In this document: in pieces, positions 1-11,158 of the stretch
How the letters are laid out: each line of letters begins with the position of its first letter
Numbering within the stretch: position 1 is the stretch's first letter
Source of the DNA: Coccinella septempunctata
Taxonomy: Eukaryota > Arthropoda > Insecta > Coleoptera > Coccinellidae
Assembly: GCF_907165205.1 (NCBI RefSeq)
Contig: NC_058193.1
Span: forward strand, 31,075,521-31,139,520
Direction: 5' to 3'
DNA: 64,000 bases
Notes under the pieces: model-generated
The model's database searches: none
What the model saw: only the letters and a program-made list of their open reading frames with translations
Told to the model about the DNA's origin: nothing
Position numbers and translations under genes: made by a program

Positions 1-860
1 GGTTGATGATTATCTAATCTTCTTTGGAGCATATCCCATGCATGTTCTATACAATTCAAATCTGGTGAGTGCGGAGGTATTGGTAAATGTGGAATACCAA
101 GCTCCTCGCGCGCATTCTAAACTATGGCTGCACAGTGCGGTCTAGCGTCTAGAAATTGAAAAGTTTCACCACTAGCAGCGTGAAAATTTGGCACAACATT
201 GTCAATGACAAGTAAGGCGGTCATATTCCCAGGACAAATGTGTAGATCTGTGCGCCCGTTTTAACATATCCCGTCCCATACCATAACACTACCCCTCGGA
301 ATGGATGAACTTCTTGGACATAGAGACGATAACGGGGTATGCGTGGGATTGTCCATACCCTTATTCTTCGATAATCTGAAAATCGTCCATATCTGGATTC
401 ATCAGTGAAAAGTACACTAGGCCATTTATCGTTCCAATTGACATGTTGCCTTGCCCATTCCAGTTTTTGACGCTTATGGTCACGTGTTAATGGAACTCCT
501 CTTTGGACGTCTAGAACCTAGATTTACCTCTCTCAAACGTCGTCTGATGGTTTCGATGGAAACTTCGACCCCATCTGCATTTTGAAGAGTATTCCGTAGC
601 ATTCTACACGTAGATGTAGGGTTTCTTCACTCCGAAACAGTGATGAAACGATCCTGAGCAGGTGTTGTTTTTCGTCGCCCACCAATCCTTGGTCTTTCCA
701 ACACGAAACCTGTCTCCCTGAACTCAATCCAAAGTCGAGATATCACACTTTGGCTGACTTGGAGCCTTTCCGCTACAACAACCTGAGTTAGGCCACCCTG
801 TAGCATTCCGATAGCCCTATTAGCCTCAGCGTTTGTTAATTTAAGTCTTGGCATTTTCAG
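1..860 (-). mobile_element. Tc1-like transposon remnant, family A, cut by window edge
   Basis: This is a decayed Tc1-type DDE transposase gene read on the minus strand. Translation from a methionine at 854 begins MPRLKLTNAEANRAIGML and continues with a paired-type helix-turn-helix (VAERLQVSQSVISRLW) and the linker FRETGFVLERPRIGG. The first catalytic region LFTDESRYG lies near 388-415. The third-acidic-residue region (PHSPDLNCIEHAWDMLQRRL) lies at about 5-80. Frameshifts separate these blocks, so it is a pseudogene. The 3' part runs off the left edge. The protein differs clearly from the Tc1 copies at 11159 and 62650, so it is a second family. The motifs make the Tc1 (DD34E) assignment safe. 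The terminal repeat near 860-1000 could not be placed. Confidence 0.88.
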
Positions 861-2494
861 AAAACTCTTTTCAAATCGAAGCCGTTGATAAACTGACTTC
901 ATTTCAAAATAAGAATATCCATGAAGCATATGCAAAGAACCAAACTTCAGAAAAAAGGCGACCACATTGACGAAATGTCTCATACTGATTTTTATTGGAT
1001 CGATTCAAGTTGTTATTGAGTTTTAAATGATTTTACAGCGATTTTCTCGAAGATTACATACTTTTAAAAACGATTGAATATGATATCCCTAACGCTTGTG
1101 GAGCAGATTATTTTTGGGATATGCTCATCGTCGGGCCCATTGTTTGAAAAACACTCTAGCATCTGGGATTCCCACAAGCAAAAAGCATTCCGAATGAACA
1201 CAAAGACGCTATCGAAAGTGGATTTTAATTGCTACGTACGACATTTTCAGAGTTTCAATAAATTTTCAATATTTTATTACATTTCTTCATTCATTCTTTC
1301 CCAACTTGGTTGTAGTGAAGACGTTAAAGATTTTTATTGTCCTCATCCTACATTCTTCTGATTATAATGCGATTAAATCGGTTTTAAAAGCGACAAATGT
1401 GTGTCCAGTGAAGATTTTTATTCCAAGAAGAACGCTGTTAAGCAAGCCATATTTTTTTATCTGAGGTGTGTATTATTGAGGACTTTACTGCTGAAAACGA
1501 ATGAATCCAAATCAAGGAATAATGACCAAACATTTCAAAAGGAAATGATGCTTACTCCTCTTAATCTCAGTGTACAGGCTATTTACATTGATGATGCGGC
1601 TTGTCACTCCCCTGGAGTGACTTCAAAAATGAGTTGGTGTTGCAGATTGCGTGAAATAACACTAGACTCCGCCAGTTTTTCAAGAATAAGACCACTTGAC
1701 GACACTCAAATATTCGGTCCCTGTGTGAAACATTCGATTCGACAGTTCTCAATGCTCAATACTGATATGATACTCTTCATATTCGTATTGAATAAATTCA
1801 CGAGAGTCCTCGAACCATCGAAAAAGTAACGACGCCCAGGAATGTCCAGGAATAATAATTCAAGTACCCACTCATCGGTTTCTACCTTACCGGTAACGTC
1901 ATTGTTATTAGTTTCATAAAAGGAGGTACTCGCAGTCATTTATATAGGATCTTAAACTCTGGCTACCGTGTGGGAGTCCCGATCGGATCCTGCCCGAATA
2001 CCACAGACCGTCAGTGTATCAAAGATGTAGGTGTTCGTTATGTACGATTCCTACGACACACTAATTAATATGTTTAACAGGCGACCGAGTGAAATGTATG
2101 CGAGTTACGTAACGAATGTTAAACGACAAGGTTGTATCAATATTACCAGATACATTTTTGTTGAGGAATTGGACTGGACAGAGCAGGCTTTCGATTTCTA
2201 GATAGATAACGAGAGTAAAAGTGTGCGGCGTATTATCTCAGAAAATTTAGGTTTGATAGTGTAGAAATGGCCTCTTTTGAGGAATGCTCAGTAGATATGA
2301 GATTTCCTGAAGGGATATTGCTGAAAAGCTACAAAAACTATTGATGCCCACCTCTGAGGGCTTTCTGTTTCCCCTAGGTTTCACACCAGCAGAGATTGGT
2401 ACTAACAGTTGTGGTGGACACTGGGAAGTTAGGAAAAAAACGGATGCCACCCGGGTTTTCACACCAGCAGAGAATTGTATTACTCATTCATTCA
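861..2494. other. Intronic sequence, unassigned
   Basis: No recognisable gene. Open frames of up to 142 codons here show no known domain. A short direct repeat is visible: a block containing TTTCACACCAGCAGAGA occurs at about 2380 and again at about 2458, roughly 78 bases apart, both flanked by a C/G-rich stretch. This is probably old repeat debris. Confidence 0.5.
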
Positions 2495-3520
2495 TTAATT
2501 GCTATATCCCGTTACCGAGAATAAATCTGCTAAAAGATCAAAAACAAAACTATCGGTGCTATCAAACTTATAATTTCTTAGGGCTACTTGCGATTGTGTG
2601 CCCTCCTGACTGAAGAGGCCTAACAGTGACCTACAGATCCTTCCACACTCCGGGCATGGACTATCACCAAGCAGATCTGGACGCCGCAGTATTCTTCTCG
2701 AGTCTTCATTGTAACTGTGGACCAAAGACCTCCACTGTGATCTGTCTAACGCTAGTTGTTCCCAGTCATGATTGGCATAAACTGATTTTAGGGATTGATG
2801 CAGTATATCCTCAAACCGCTTATACTGGCCTCCTGGTTTCCGGGCTCCCTCTGTGAATTCGCCATACAGAGCTATTTTGGGGAGTCTTGTGTCTTGGATC
2901 CTCAGAATGTCGGCCACATTCTCCATATAAGTCGGGCTCTCGTTACTTGAGTCTCAATTGTCATACAACTCGCGCTCTGCAAGACTTCTGCATCTAAAAC
3001 TTTGTGGAACCATCTGATGTGTATTATTTCTCTTAGATGACGTTGTTGCGTTTGTTCAAGCTGTAGGGCGTCCAGATTTCGCTTCCGTAAAGAAGCGTTG
3101 GGAGGACGACTGCTTTGTAAACAGCTGTCTTGGTCTTCAGATTGAGGTTGTGATTTTGAAACACTCTGTCCTTAAGCTTCCAGAATGCCCGTGATGCCGA
3201 ATTGATACAGTTGGGTATTTCCTTGTCCAGGTTAGCCCAAGTATTTGAACTGCTCGACCTGTTCTAGAGTTTCATCCTCCAGGCTGATATCTGTTCGAAG
3301 GCTTTCTGGCGGACTTACCAGGATTTTGGTTTTGTCGATATTGTGTCTAAGGCCTTAAGCTTCGTATATATGTTCATATGTGTCCAACATGATCTGCAGA
3401 TCCTCTGAGCTGCTAGAGATGAGTGCGCAGTCGTCTGCAAGTTCCGTGATAAACTTTGTAAGGGTTTTTGCGCTGAGCTCTGAGGCGCCTCAGGTTGAAC
3501 AGGCCTCCATCAAATCTGAA
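2495..3520 (-). mobile_element. LINE (non-LTR) reverse transcriptase fragment, degenerate
   Basis: The minus strand encodes the C-terminal half of a non-LTR retrotransposon pol protein in broken frames. At about 3360-3460 it reads ITELADDCALISSSSEDLQ, where ADD (3430-3438) is the reverse-transcriptase catalytic motif. About 100 codons later come the thumb-region block AVYKAVVLPTLLYGSEIW and a long C-terminal open frame at 2495-2926. That frame contains RLPKIALYGEFTEGARKPGG, the tryptophan-rich block around DWEQLALDRSQWRSLVH, and a CPECGRICRSLLGLFS zinc-knuckle-like end. This C-terminal architecture is common in animal LINEs, but I cannot fix the clade. The endonuclease and N-terminal RT regions are missing, as expected for a 5'-truncated copy. 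Stops and frameshifts make it non-functional. Confidence 0.88.
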
Positions 3521-5671
3521 TCTTCATCCAACATTCTTACATGAGATAATAAAAGTGATGAAACGTCTTTGGCAGACATAAGTTAGTGTGATAATTCTTT
3601 CGAATGGCGACATGAAAAAAATCAATTCGAGAATTGATACTTTTTCGAACTTTTACGTAGCCAGCGACTGGAGTCCCTAATGAAAGATACATACGTTCCC
3701 ACAGTAGTACCAACTGCCCCAACACACGGCGAATTTTAAATACCCGATGCCGCGACAGCGTCAAATCGATGGCGATTCGATTGCCCAATTACGTTCGTCG
3801 CACGTTTAGCGATTCCACTTTTATTTTTCAACTCCTGGAACTTATGATACTTTACAATTAGCCGACCTTATGAGGCAGCCGAGCCGTTTCTTTATTTCCA
3901 GAAGATAATACGATACGTCCCTTGACGGAATAGCTAAAAAACGAGTTTTTCTACTGATCGCTCAGTTTTACTAGGAGAACGTCCTTCGCGGACGCGGAGA
4001 TCAGGGGCGTACTCGCGATTATTCCCGACGTATCACCGTCTTAAGAAGCAGAAAGCTTTCCTGCACAGTTCAATACATTCGAAAAAACTCATACGAAGAA
4101 ATGTAAAAAGAGGATTTTAGGTTTAATATGGAGTATCTTCTCTGGTAAAATATCAATTGAAGACAGGTCTTTACACTCAGAAAATGTCAAAAACATTGTC
4201 AAAACTCACCTTCTGCCACAAAGGCTGTAGGATAGCATCTCTCCATTAGAACTGAAAAATAAAAACAAAATTCATTATTCACTGTTTTTTTTTCAAGTCT
4301 GAAAACAAAAATTCTTCAACTGATCCAGAAAACATAGACTTTGATATTTGAAAAATAAATCTCAAAATTTTGAGTTACATATGTCCTGATAATCTGCGAA
4401 TTGTCTGTGCTATCTTAAAGGGCTATTGGAAATAAAAGAGTCCACAAATTTTCATCAAAATGGGACTACTTATTCTAGAGTTATGGATATCGAAAATTCA
4501 AGCCGAAATCCATAAATCACCCTGTATCTCCGAATCTAATGACCATTGAGCTCATTCACCATTAGGCTATGGCAACCACTACCTGTAAATTATGGAGGGA
4601 AACACCGAGATTTTAATGTCTCTTAAATTTCTACCCATTTGTATTGGAAATGTAAATGAACAGCAACTCTGATTTCAATATTCGTTAGTTCAGACGGGAA
4701 TCACTATGCTTCTAAAAATACCGTCTTCTTTGAGAGCTTGCCAACTTGTATGATTCATTCAGGAGATGCTTAGTATCGCGCTTCTTTCAACCTTCAGGTG
4801 CTAGCTATCTGTGTATACAATAATTCTATGAACCTATAGTATCATCTCCTAAAAAAAGCATTACCAATTGAGCCTTTCATTCTGTCAAAGAGTTCCTAAG
4901 ATTGCTTTAGGTGCTATATGTAAATCCTTCATGTCCACAAAAAAGATAAAACTTCACATCTGCCCAATTATGGGAATAAATTTTACATGAAACAATTCCA
5001 TTTCAAATACCTTGCTTCTTCTGCTAATGCTTCTTTTAGAGAAATGAATAAATCGTTATAGCTCAATTGAATATCAATAATTTCTCAAACCAATATTCAG
5101 TGATGGTGATGATTCCACATATCAATTATCCCGATTATCCGAATATGCCGCATCACGATCGAACACAATGCTTATTGGACGTAAGAGCATCTCAAAGGAG
5201 CCATCAAAACATATACACACGTTATAGTTCTCCTCACGACCTACAAGCCGGGTTTGTTAGGCGTTCGGTTTATAATAGGCCAGAACCATTTGACCCACTT
5301 CTCTGTTTACCTATTTTATGACACCTTGTTAGCCAAATAAGGGAGATTCATTTGGATACATTGTTGGCTTTATGAAAAGGAAACCGTCGATATGACTATA
5401 TATCTGTGCCCTTCACAGCAAGGGATCGAAACTTATAGAATGATTAATCTTGTCATCAATTCCCTTGATGCAATATTCTCCAAACACAATATCAGAATTA
5501 GGTACATCATAAACTCTTCACCTAATATTTCCTTCTCAATTTTTCATAAGTGAATATATGAATAAACGAGTATATTTTTCACATACCTATGCATCAAATT
5601 ATTGCCTCATTTTCTCAATAAACTACGTATTATAAAAATTGAGACAATTTGACGTTATTTTTGTTTTTCAG
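3521..5671. other. Intronic sequence upstream of first visible integrin exon
   Basis: No gene recognised. One half-element ending CACCCTG then TA stops at 4524, matching the terminal motif of the CAGGGTG-ended MITEs elsewhere in the window. An 84-codon open frame at 5067-5321 has no recognisable domain and does not resemble an integrin N-terminus. The acceptor for the exon at 5672 is preceded by a T-rich tract at 5657-5669. Confidence 0.5.
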
Positions 5672-5793
5672 GATCTTGATTGGTGCTCCTGAAGGTCAAT
5701 CGAGGTATCAACCAGTAAGAACTGGAGGAGTTGTTTACAGATGTCCTATCGATAGAGACGAGAGCTGTGAAGAGATACCGTTCGATACAAAGG
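5672..5793 (+). CDS. if: Integrin alpha-PS2 (inflated-like) exon, propeller blade 1
   Basis: Part of an integrin alpha subunit, the type I membrane receptor that pairs with beta-PS to bind RGD-type matrix ligands at muscle and epithelial attachment sites. The 122-base exon starts with the last base of a codon and ends after the first base of the next. It reads ILIGAPEGQSRYQPVRTGG followed by VVYRCPIDRDESCEEIPFD. LIGAP and GGVVYRC are the FG-GAP signature of propeller blade 1, and the two cysteines correspond to the first conserved disulfide of the family. The acceptor TTTGTTTTTCAG (ending 5671) and donor GTGAGA (5794) are canonical. The exon lies in no long open frame and is found only by its splice sites and its frame match to the three later exons. 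The preceding exon, with signal peptide and propeller start, is outside the window. Confidence 0.95.
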
Positions 5794-5829
5794 GTGAGAA
5801 ACTATGATTTAATTATTTCTAGCTACCTA

Positions 5830-6247
5830 TAAGAGCAATACTCGACAATGTACAAGGGCTTGTCTGTGCGTGCATCACTGAGGCTATAAGAACGTGCTCA
5901 ACTAGAACTCTTGAAGTCATCACAGATCTCACTCCTTTACATCACATCAGTGATAGATAGGGTAGCCAATGAGGCCATCCTCAGAATATCTAGGGAAGCT
6001 ATGGGTAATGAGAGAATTAAAAGTCAGGGAGCCTGAGTTTCTCTAAACAAGCACATCTCATCAGCGAACCTACCTTAAGCATTGAGAAGAACTTTAACAC
6101 GATGCTTTTTGAAAGGGAAGAATGGAACAAGGAATACACTATCCAAAACTTCAAAGTTAATACTATTGAATGGTATGCTGACGGTTCAAAAACCATGACA
6201 GGGGCTGGCGCTGGAATATACAGGTCAAGAACCAAGTGACACTTGGT
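5830..6247 (+). mobile_element. LINE pol C-terminal/RNase H fragment
   Basis: Starting about 36 bases after the exon donor, the plus strand reads, with frameshifts, like the C-terminal region of a LINE pol protein. A block CITEAIRTCSTRTLEVIT is followed by DRVANEAILRISREAMGNE, the typical spacer between reverse transcriptase and RNase H. Then comes IEWYADGSKTMTGAGAGIY, the first strand of a LINE-type RNase H with its first acidic residue (YADGS) near 6175-6190. It is cut at 6248, where a CAGGGTG-ended MITE begins. It is too short and broken to be active. It resembles the RNase H remnant at 43330-43830, possibly the same family. Confidence 0.75.
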
Positions 6248-6249
6248 CA

Positions 6250-6395
6250 CAGGGTGGGCAAAATTGGTGATACCTGAACTACAACTTTTTCAACCCAACG
6301 AGATGAAGGAAAATGCATGGCACATTACAAACAAAGCTAGTGGAATGCAGTTGATGGCATTATAAGTTTCTCGAAAAAATACTAACGTAATGTGT
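6250..6395. mobile_element. Truncated CAGGGTGGGCAAAATT-type MITE
   Basis: The first bases, CAGGGTGGGCAAAATTGGTG, and the following tract match both ends of the larger foldback element at 59734-61086 (compare 61086 read on the minus strand). Only one arm is present. It is truncated at about 6395, where a different MITE fragment follows. Confidence 0.8.
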
Positions 6396-6414
6396 GATTT
6401 ATTTTCCTCTATAC

Positions 6415-6845
6415 CTAGACCGTTTGTTAGCTGAATTATCGCGAAGCAGTGGGAAAAAACTCATCTCCTGGTTCGACCATGTGGTTTCGTTTAGGATATT
6501 CTCTCGTTCGATATTTACGTGGTAATGAAAATGGAAACTTAGGACTGCCGAATTGTTCTCATTATTTTTTGGTAACTTAGACGATTTTATGAAATGGTTC
6601 ATTTCAGTAATTTCTATACCAACTCACAGAAGAGTCTTAGGACACAAATGTAAAAAATAGAATAATACTTCAAAATATCACCAATAAAATTTGTCTAAAT
6701 TATTCACGAATTTTTTCACAATGGGCATCACAATCTACTTGTTCGAACATTCCAACAATCGTCGTAAAAATGGAATGAAATGGGGAAACATCATAGCACT
6801 TTTTCAACATAATTAACTAACATAAGCACTTGGAACATAAGCATC
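6415..6845. mobile_element. Fragment of CAAGGYGT MITE family
   Basis: The internal sequence beginning ACCGTTTGTTAGCTGAATTA, and the downstream tract with TTCGACCATGTGGTTTCG, match the complete element at 33124-33932 (region 33240-33620) and the fragment at 22747-23185. Neither terminus is preserved here. Confidence 0.85.
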
Positions 6846-7371
6846 GTTCCGTCAAAGAGTTGAAGAAATGCATCAGCTAATCCTTGTTGAGCAACTTGGA
6901 GAATAGATCTCCAAACCCCTACGACCTATGAAGAATGGCTTCCTCTCGGTTTCGCAATTCGAAAATATCGAAATATACACGGATCCGATGTCGGATTACA
7001 ATGGTGGGTCGTCGAATAAACAACTTTCTTCTCTGGATGAGTGGGCGTAGGTATATAAGCTCCGTAAGTTTTAAAATTAGATTTATCGGCAATAACCCGA
7101 AAATAAGCCTAGGTGGATGTGGCTCATTTCGAACAGGCTGTTCTTTCCCGATTTCTTGCTCGCTGCCGAAAAGCGAAATTGACGCTTTTCGTTGACCTTT
7201 AAGACAACGACGGTTCGCGATTTATTTTTGGACGTTAGTCATGATATTTAAAGGTGTGTCCTTCCTCGAACAATTGTTCGGGTTTGATTGATGGGCGATA
7301 TTAAACAACCTACGAACTTTCAGAAGAAATCTAAGTATCTATAATAATATTACGTTTGTAAGATTACTATA
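6846..7371. other. Unassigned intronic sequence
   Basis: Between two MITE copies. It contains an 86-codon open frame (6935-7195) without recognised homology. CpG dinucleotides are somewhat more frequent than in the surrounding sequence. Nothing else seen. Confidence 0.45.
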
Positions 7372-7825
7372 CCGGGTGTTTTCAGAAGTGAGGCTTTTTT
7401 TCGACAGAAGGTAGAACTCATCAAAATAAGTCGTTTAACCCAAAATTGTCTTTATTAAATATCCAAGATGGCTGAGATATAACCGCTAGAAATTCGACAA
7501 AATTTCTTCGAATTTCAAGTACGGGACTGTGGAAGGTGACGCTGGCATCGCAAAAACGAAACAAAACATAAACATATGGCTGGACAATGAATGGTTCAGT
7601 ACCAAGTTCATCGGATTAGATGAATCAGGTCACTTTCGAGAGAATCATAATTGTTGTATCGTGCAATTTAGGATGAAAAAATGTAGGAAATAGAGGCAGT
7701 TTCTTGAAACTAGAAATTTTGTCGAATTTCTAGCTGTTGTATCTCAGCCATCTTGGATATTTAATATAGACAATTTTTGGTCAAACGACTCATTTTGATG
7801 AGTTCTACCTTCTGTTACTGCTTCT
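7372..7825. mobile_element. Foldback member of CAAGGYGT MITE family
   Basis: Begins after a TA with CCGGGTGTTTTCAGAAGTGAGG. The arm starting GACAGAAGGTAGAACTCATC (about 7402) is repeated in reverse complement near 7790-7822, and the matching arms extend inward for more than 100 bases to GACAAAATTTC / GAAATTTTGTC. The loop holds the tract that reads, reversed, like 33700-33760 of the complete family member. The outermost right end is missing. Confidence 0.85.
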
Positions 7826-8121
7826 GTAACTATTTCAAGGACTCAATAAAAATTCGCAAACCATAGTATTCATGTAGAGGGTCAAGTCATCTTTCAATTG
7901 AGGTATAACTTACCCCCTATTCCCTATTAAGAATTTAGAGGTAATAGCTCCTACACCTAGGGTTGAGTAAATTTCGGCTTACAATTCTTCTCGAAATATG
8001 TCGCCTTGCGAATATAAATTGACCTGTTCCGGCATTTTCTCTGAAATCATCCTTGTCGTGACATAATTGGACTGGTGAGTTTTCAAATTGTCACCCTGTA
8101 TATCATGGATAATCTCTCTAA
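7826..8121. other. Unassigned intronic sequence
   Basis: No gene seen. A CACCCTG-TA terminus at about 8091-8100 suggests a one-ended relic of another CAGGGTG-type MITE. Confidence 0.4.
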
Positions 8122-8716
8122 GACCCGTTTGCACCAAACGCACTTAGTGTTAAGTGTCCCTTAAAATGAACCCTTAACTTAAATTACGTTGCACCCACTG
8201 TTAAGTGACATTTAAATGGCTAAAGCTAGCCTTAAATTTAAGCGCTCCTGTAATGACCACTTAGGTATTTAAGGGCGGGATTCTAACCTAAAATTATTTG
8301 TTGAACTCATAAACTGGCTGCAGAACTGCAGTGGTTTTTCTAATAACGTCAAGTATCTTTTATTTGACAATCCATTTCATTATCAATAATAATGCTAATT
8401 CAGCAATAAAAAGTTGTCACTCTTCGATAATAATATAATAGTTTACTTGACACTGACTGACAGGACAATTAAGTTAGGTTAATGAAATGACAACGATCAT
8501 CGGCAACCGGCCAACCAATGAAAAGGCTTTATTGGGCTAGAATGAAGTTACACCAAAATAAAAAACTGAAATATAACTAGATATGAAAACTTAAGGGCCT
8601 CTTACATAAGATTCTGTTAAGCCACAGTCGTGCAACTGGGAATAAAATTAAGCGTCCGTTAACTTTAAACGACACTTAGTTAAGTACTTGTTTTGGGGGA
8701 TTGGTGCAAACGGGCC
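8122..8716. mobile_element. PIF/Harbinger-like MITE with TAA duplication
   Basis: 595 bp, flanked by TAA on both sides (8119-8121 and 8717-8719). The ends are GACCCGTTTGCACCAA and, read from the other side, GGCCCGTTTGCACCAA. Both arms are rich in short CTTAA/TTAAG motifs and partly self-complementary. A 3-bp TWA duplication with a terminal repeat starting GG/GA and lacking coding capacity is the standard signature of non-autonomous PIF/Harbinger elements. No transposase is present. Confidence 0.88.
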
Positions 8717-9394
8717 TAAGTACAATGTCATCCAAAATTCAAACGCTCAGTATCCCAACTCGTTTAGAATTTATATAAATAAATGAAAAAAGTCATGTTC
8801 AACAGCCTGGATCACCGAAGGGATTTTTCTTATTTTAACTATCACTTCCCAAAGTTAGACCTGGACTTTTCAACCACCCTGAATTGAGAGTTTTTATTTT
8901 CGTTTACCGTTTCACGCCAAAACCTTCTGTGTTTACCTTAAGGCTTTGATATGTAGTCTTCTTAATGAATAAAGTTCAAGATGAAATCCGCCATAACTTA
9001 AGACGTAGATCGTTTCCTCCAGGAGAAAAATCCCTCGATTCCGTGTCGATATATCATTGACGGGGGTAATGAATCGTCGGGCGGCCCGTGAAAAGTCGTT
9101 CATAAATCCGCTTTTAATCGCCCCTACAAGTATTACGACCAACATTAATTTCCAAACGTGATTAATTCGACTTAATGCTGTTACGCTACCACGAAGGGGA
9201 TTTATTAGCGATTTTTCGCCGTATTTTTATGGGCACCGATGGTGGTATAGTCGTCCTTTTATGGTTGCACTTCGATTTTGACGCATGACACGGTCGAATT
9301 TTCGACCGTTACGTCGAAATGAGGACGGCAAACTTATTTCGGGCACGCTGGTCTTGCCCCCGAACATTTTTCTTCGGTTTTCACTGTCTAGGTA
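8717..9394. other. Unassigned, partly CpG-rich intronic sequence
   Basis: No recognised gene. From about 9040 to 9390 the base composition is visibly more GC- and CpG-rich than in the repeats around it. Open frames in two registers on the minus strand (8933-9145, 9227-9481) reflect this and carry no known domain. Confidence 0.4.
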
Positions 9395-10585
9395 TACTCC
9401 ATTCACATTTATTTTAGCCGTCGGTTGTCCATGAAACAATTTTCTCAAGTTTTTGTAACTAGGACGGAGTAAGGTTGGCACTCATGAAATGTCGTTGATG
9501 TCATAACGCCGTTGCCATAACTACTATCAATTTTTCTTACGAAAACGCCGAAAGTGATTGAAAAAAAGAGACAGGGTTTCAGGAAGTGCTATTTAGAATT
9601 CAGGTCCGCTCGTTCAAATAGTTATACCCTGATATTCTAAAATCCACAATACGTCAGACGGTAGCGAACATATTCAATGTAAGAGAATTTATATAATGTT
9701 TCATCTGAATCTAAACGACTTATATTTCAGCTGAATATTTCCACAATCAGAAAGATTGTGAATGAAGAGGATGACGAAGAATTTCCTTCTATTGGGAGAC
9801 CCAAAAAAGTGGTGGCATTTGAGAATTTTATGTTTGAGTGAATTAGTGCGAAAAGTTTACTACAGGATTTTCGATGAATGTCATCGTTGAATAAGTTCCC
9901 TAAAATACATTATAAATGTCTCAAGGAACAAATAAATAGATACCTAGTTATTATTATTATATCGATGTATTAAGATGAATAGCCACAAATACGCACCAGT
10001 TGTCCTATTACTTGTTTATTCATGTGAAATATTTTTTCAAAGGTAAAGTTCATCTTGACTTGAATCTTCCTTTAATGCCTTTTACATATATTGATGCAAG
10101 ATGTTCTTTATTGAAGGATTTAACATTCTTGTAATTATCTGTTAATTCCTTCGGGAGATACCCATTCCCAACCACTGCATCATATGCATTTCATCTTCGG
10201 GCTAATATTTTTGAAATCTACAACTGATGTAACGTATTCAAACTTTAGCCAAAGAAGATAACGAACATTTACTCTCCTCAAGCTAGTGCATATTATGATA
10301 TTATACTGATCTCTTGTATTTTCCATGCAAATAACTGAATTTGGTATGCCTTCAATCAGTTTGTATAAACTTCAATTATATTCTTCACACATTTTCGAAG
10401 AGATTCGACTTTGTGATAAAATACGTAATAAAAGAAACTTTTACGTAGAACGGGCAACATAGCGTTGATTTAAAACCCAAAAATGTTTCGACAAGCGTCA
10501 TAACCCCACATTTTCGTACTAAAGAGAGTGAATTCTGTCAAATTTCCATGGCCAACCGAGTGCTAAAATAAAAGTGAATGGAGTA
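9395..10585 (+). mobile_element. 1.2-kb TIR element, copy 1
   Basis: Flanked by TA on both sides, it starts TACTCCATTCACATTTATTT and ends with the inverted equivalent. The terminal repeats of about 45 bases include TTTTAGCMGTCGGTTGKCCATG. Inside, two potential exons are separated by a small intron. DILKSTIRQTVANIFN ends at a GTAAGA donor near 9680, and after TTATATTTCAG (to 9730) the sequence continues LNISTIRKIVNEEDDEEFP then SIGRPKKVVAFENF before a stop. This resembles the helix-turn-helix N-terminus and GRP linker of an insect DDE transposase. No catalytic domain follows, so this is a non-autonomous derivative. Superfamily not certain; TA targeting suggests Tc1/mariner-like (ITm). Confidence 0.85.
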
Positions 10586-11158
10586 TACTTGGAAGTTGGT
10601 AGATTTTTCGGATAAACTGTCCGCTCATGAAGGCTGATCGTCGTGTTCGCGATTCGAGAATGATTGAGTGCATAATTGGTAATTATTCGATCTAGCTGGT
10701 ATTCGAAAAGGCCCAGGTGGAGACGACGTAGAGGCCACACAGGTTTTCCTTAATTAGGAAGCACGATACGCTCCTCAATACCGACGACGGGTTCGATTGA
10801 ATCGAAGGAATTAACATAGATGCTTTAAACAGCGGAAACGTGTGTGGAGATACTGTGGATCAATTAAAGGAACCAATCGCGAACCGTTTATAATGGCATC
10901 CAAAGGTGACAGATACGAGTTTATCTGTTTTAATTGCAACCTTAATTCCATCGTTTTGTTCTCGAGCGTTTCAGCTCATAGAGAAAAAGGAGATTCAACT
11001 GACTTTCTATCAATAATAAGTGTTATGGAAAACAGAACACTCAGTATCATTGAATTTATTACAATCTATTTTTTAAATATACAGGTTGCGCCATGGGGCA
11101 GCGGTCGATTACTTTAATTCTATTAACAGCATTTGCCATTTACATCCAGGAAATTCAG
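10586..11158. other. Unassigned intronic sequence
   Basis: No gene or named repeat recognised. A CpG-richer stretch lies at about 10600-10920. The segment ends at the truncated left side of the Tc1-like element. Confidence 0.4.

Noticed and set aside
5067..5321. Possible upstream integrin exon
   Set aside because: The 84-codon frame lacks FG-GAP or signal-peptide features and does not connect in phase 2 with the exon at 5672.
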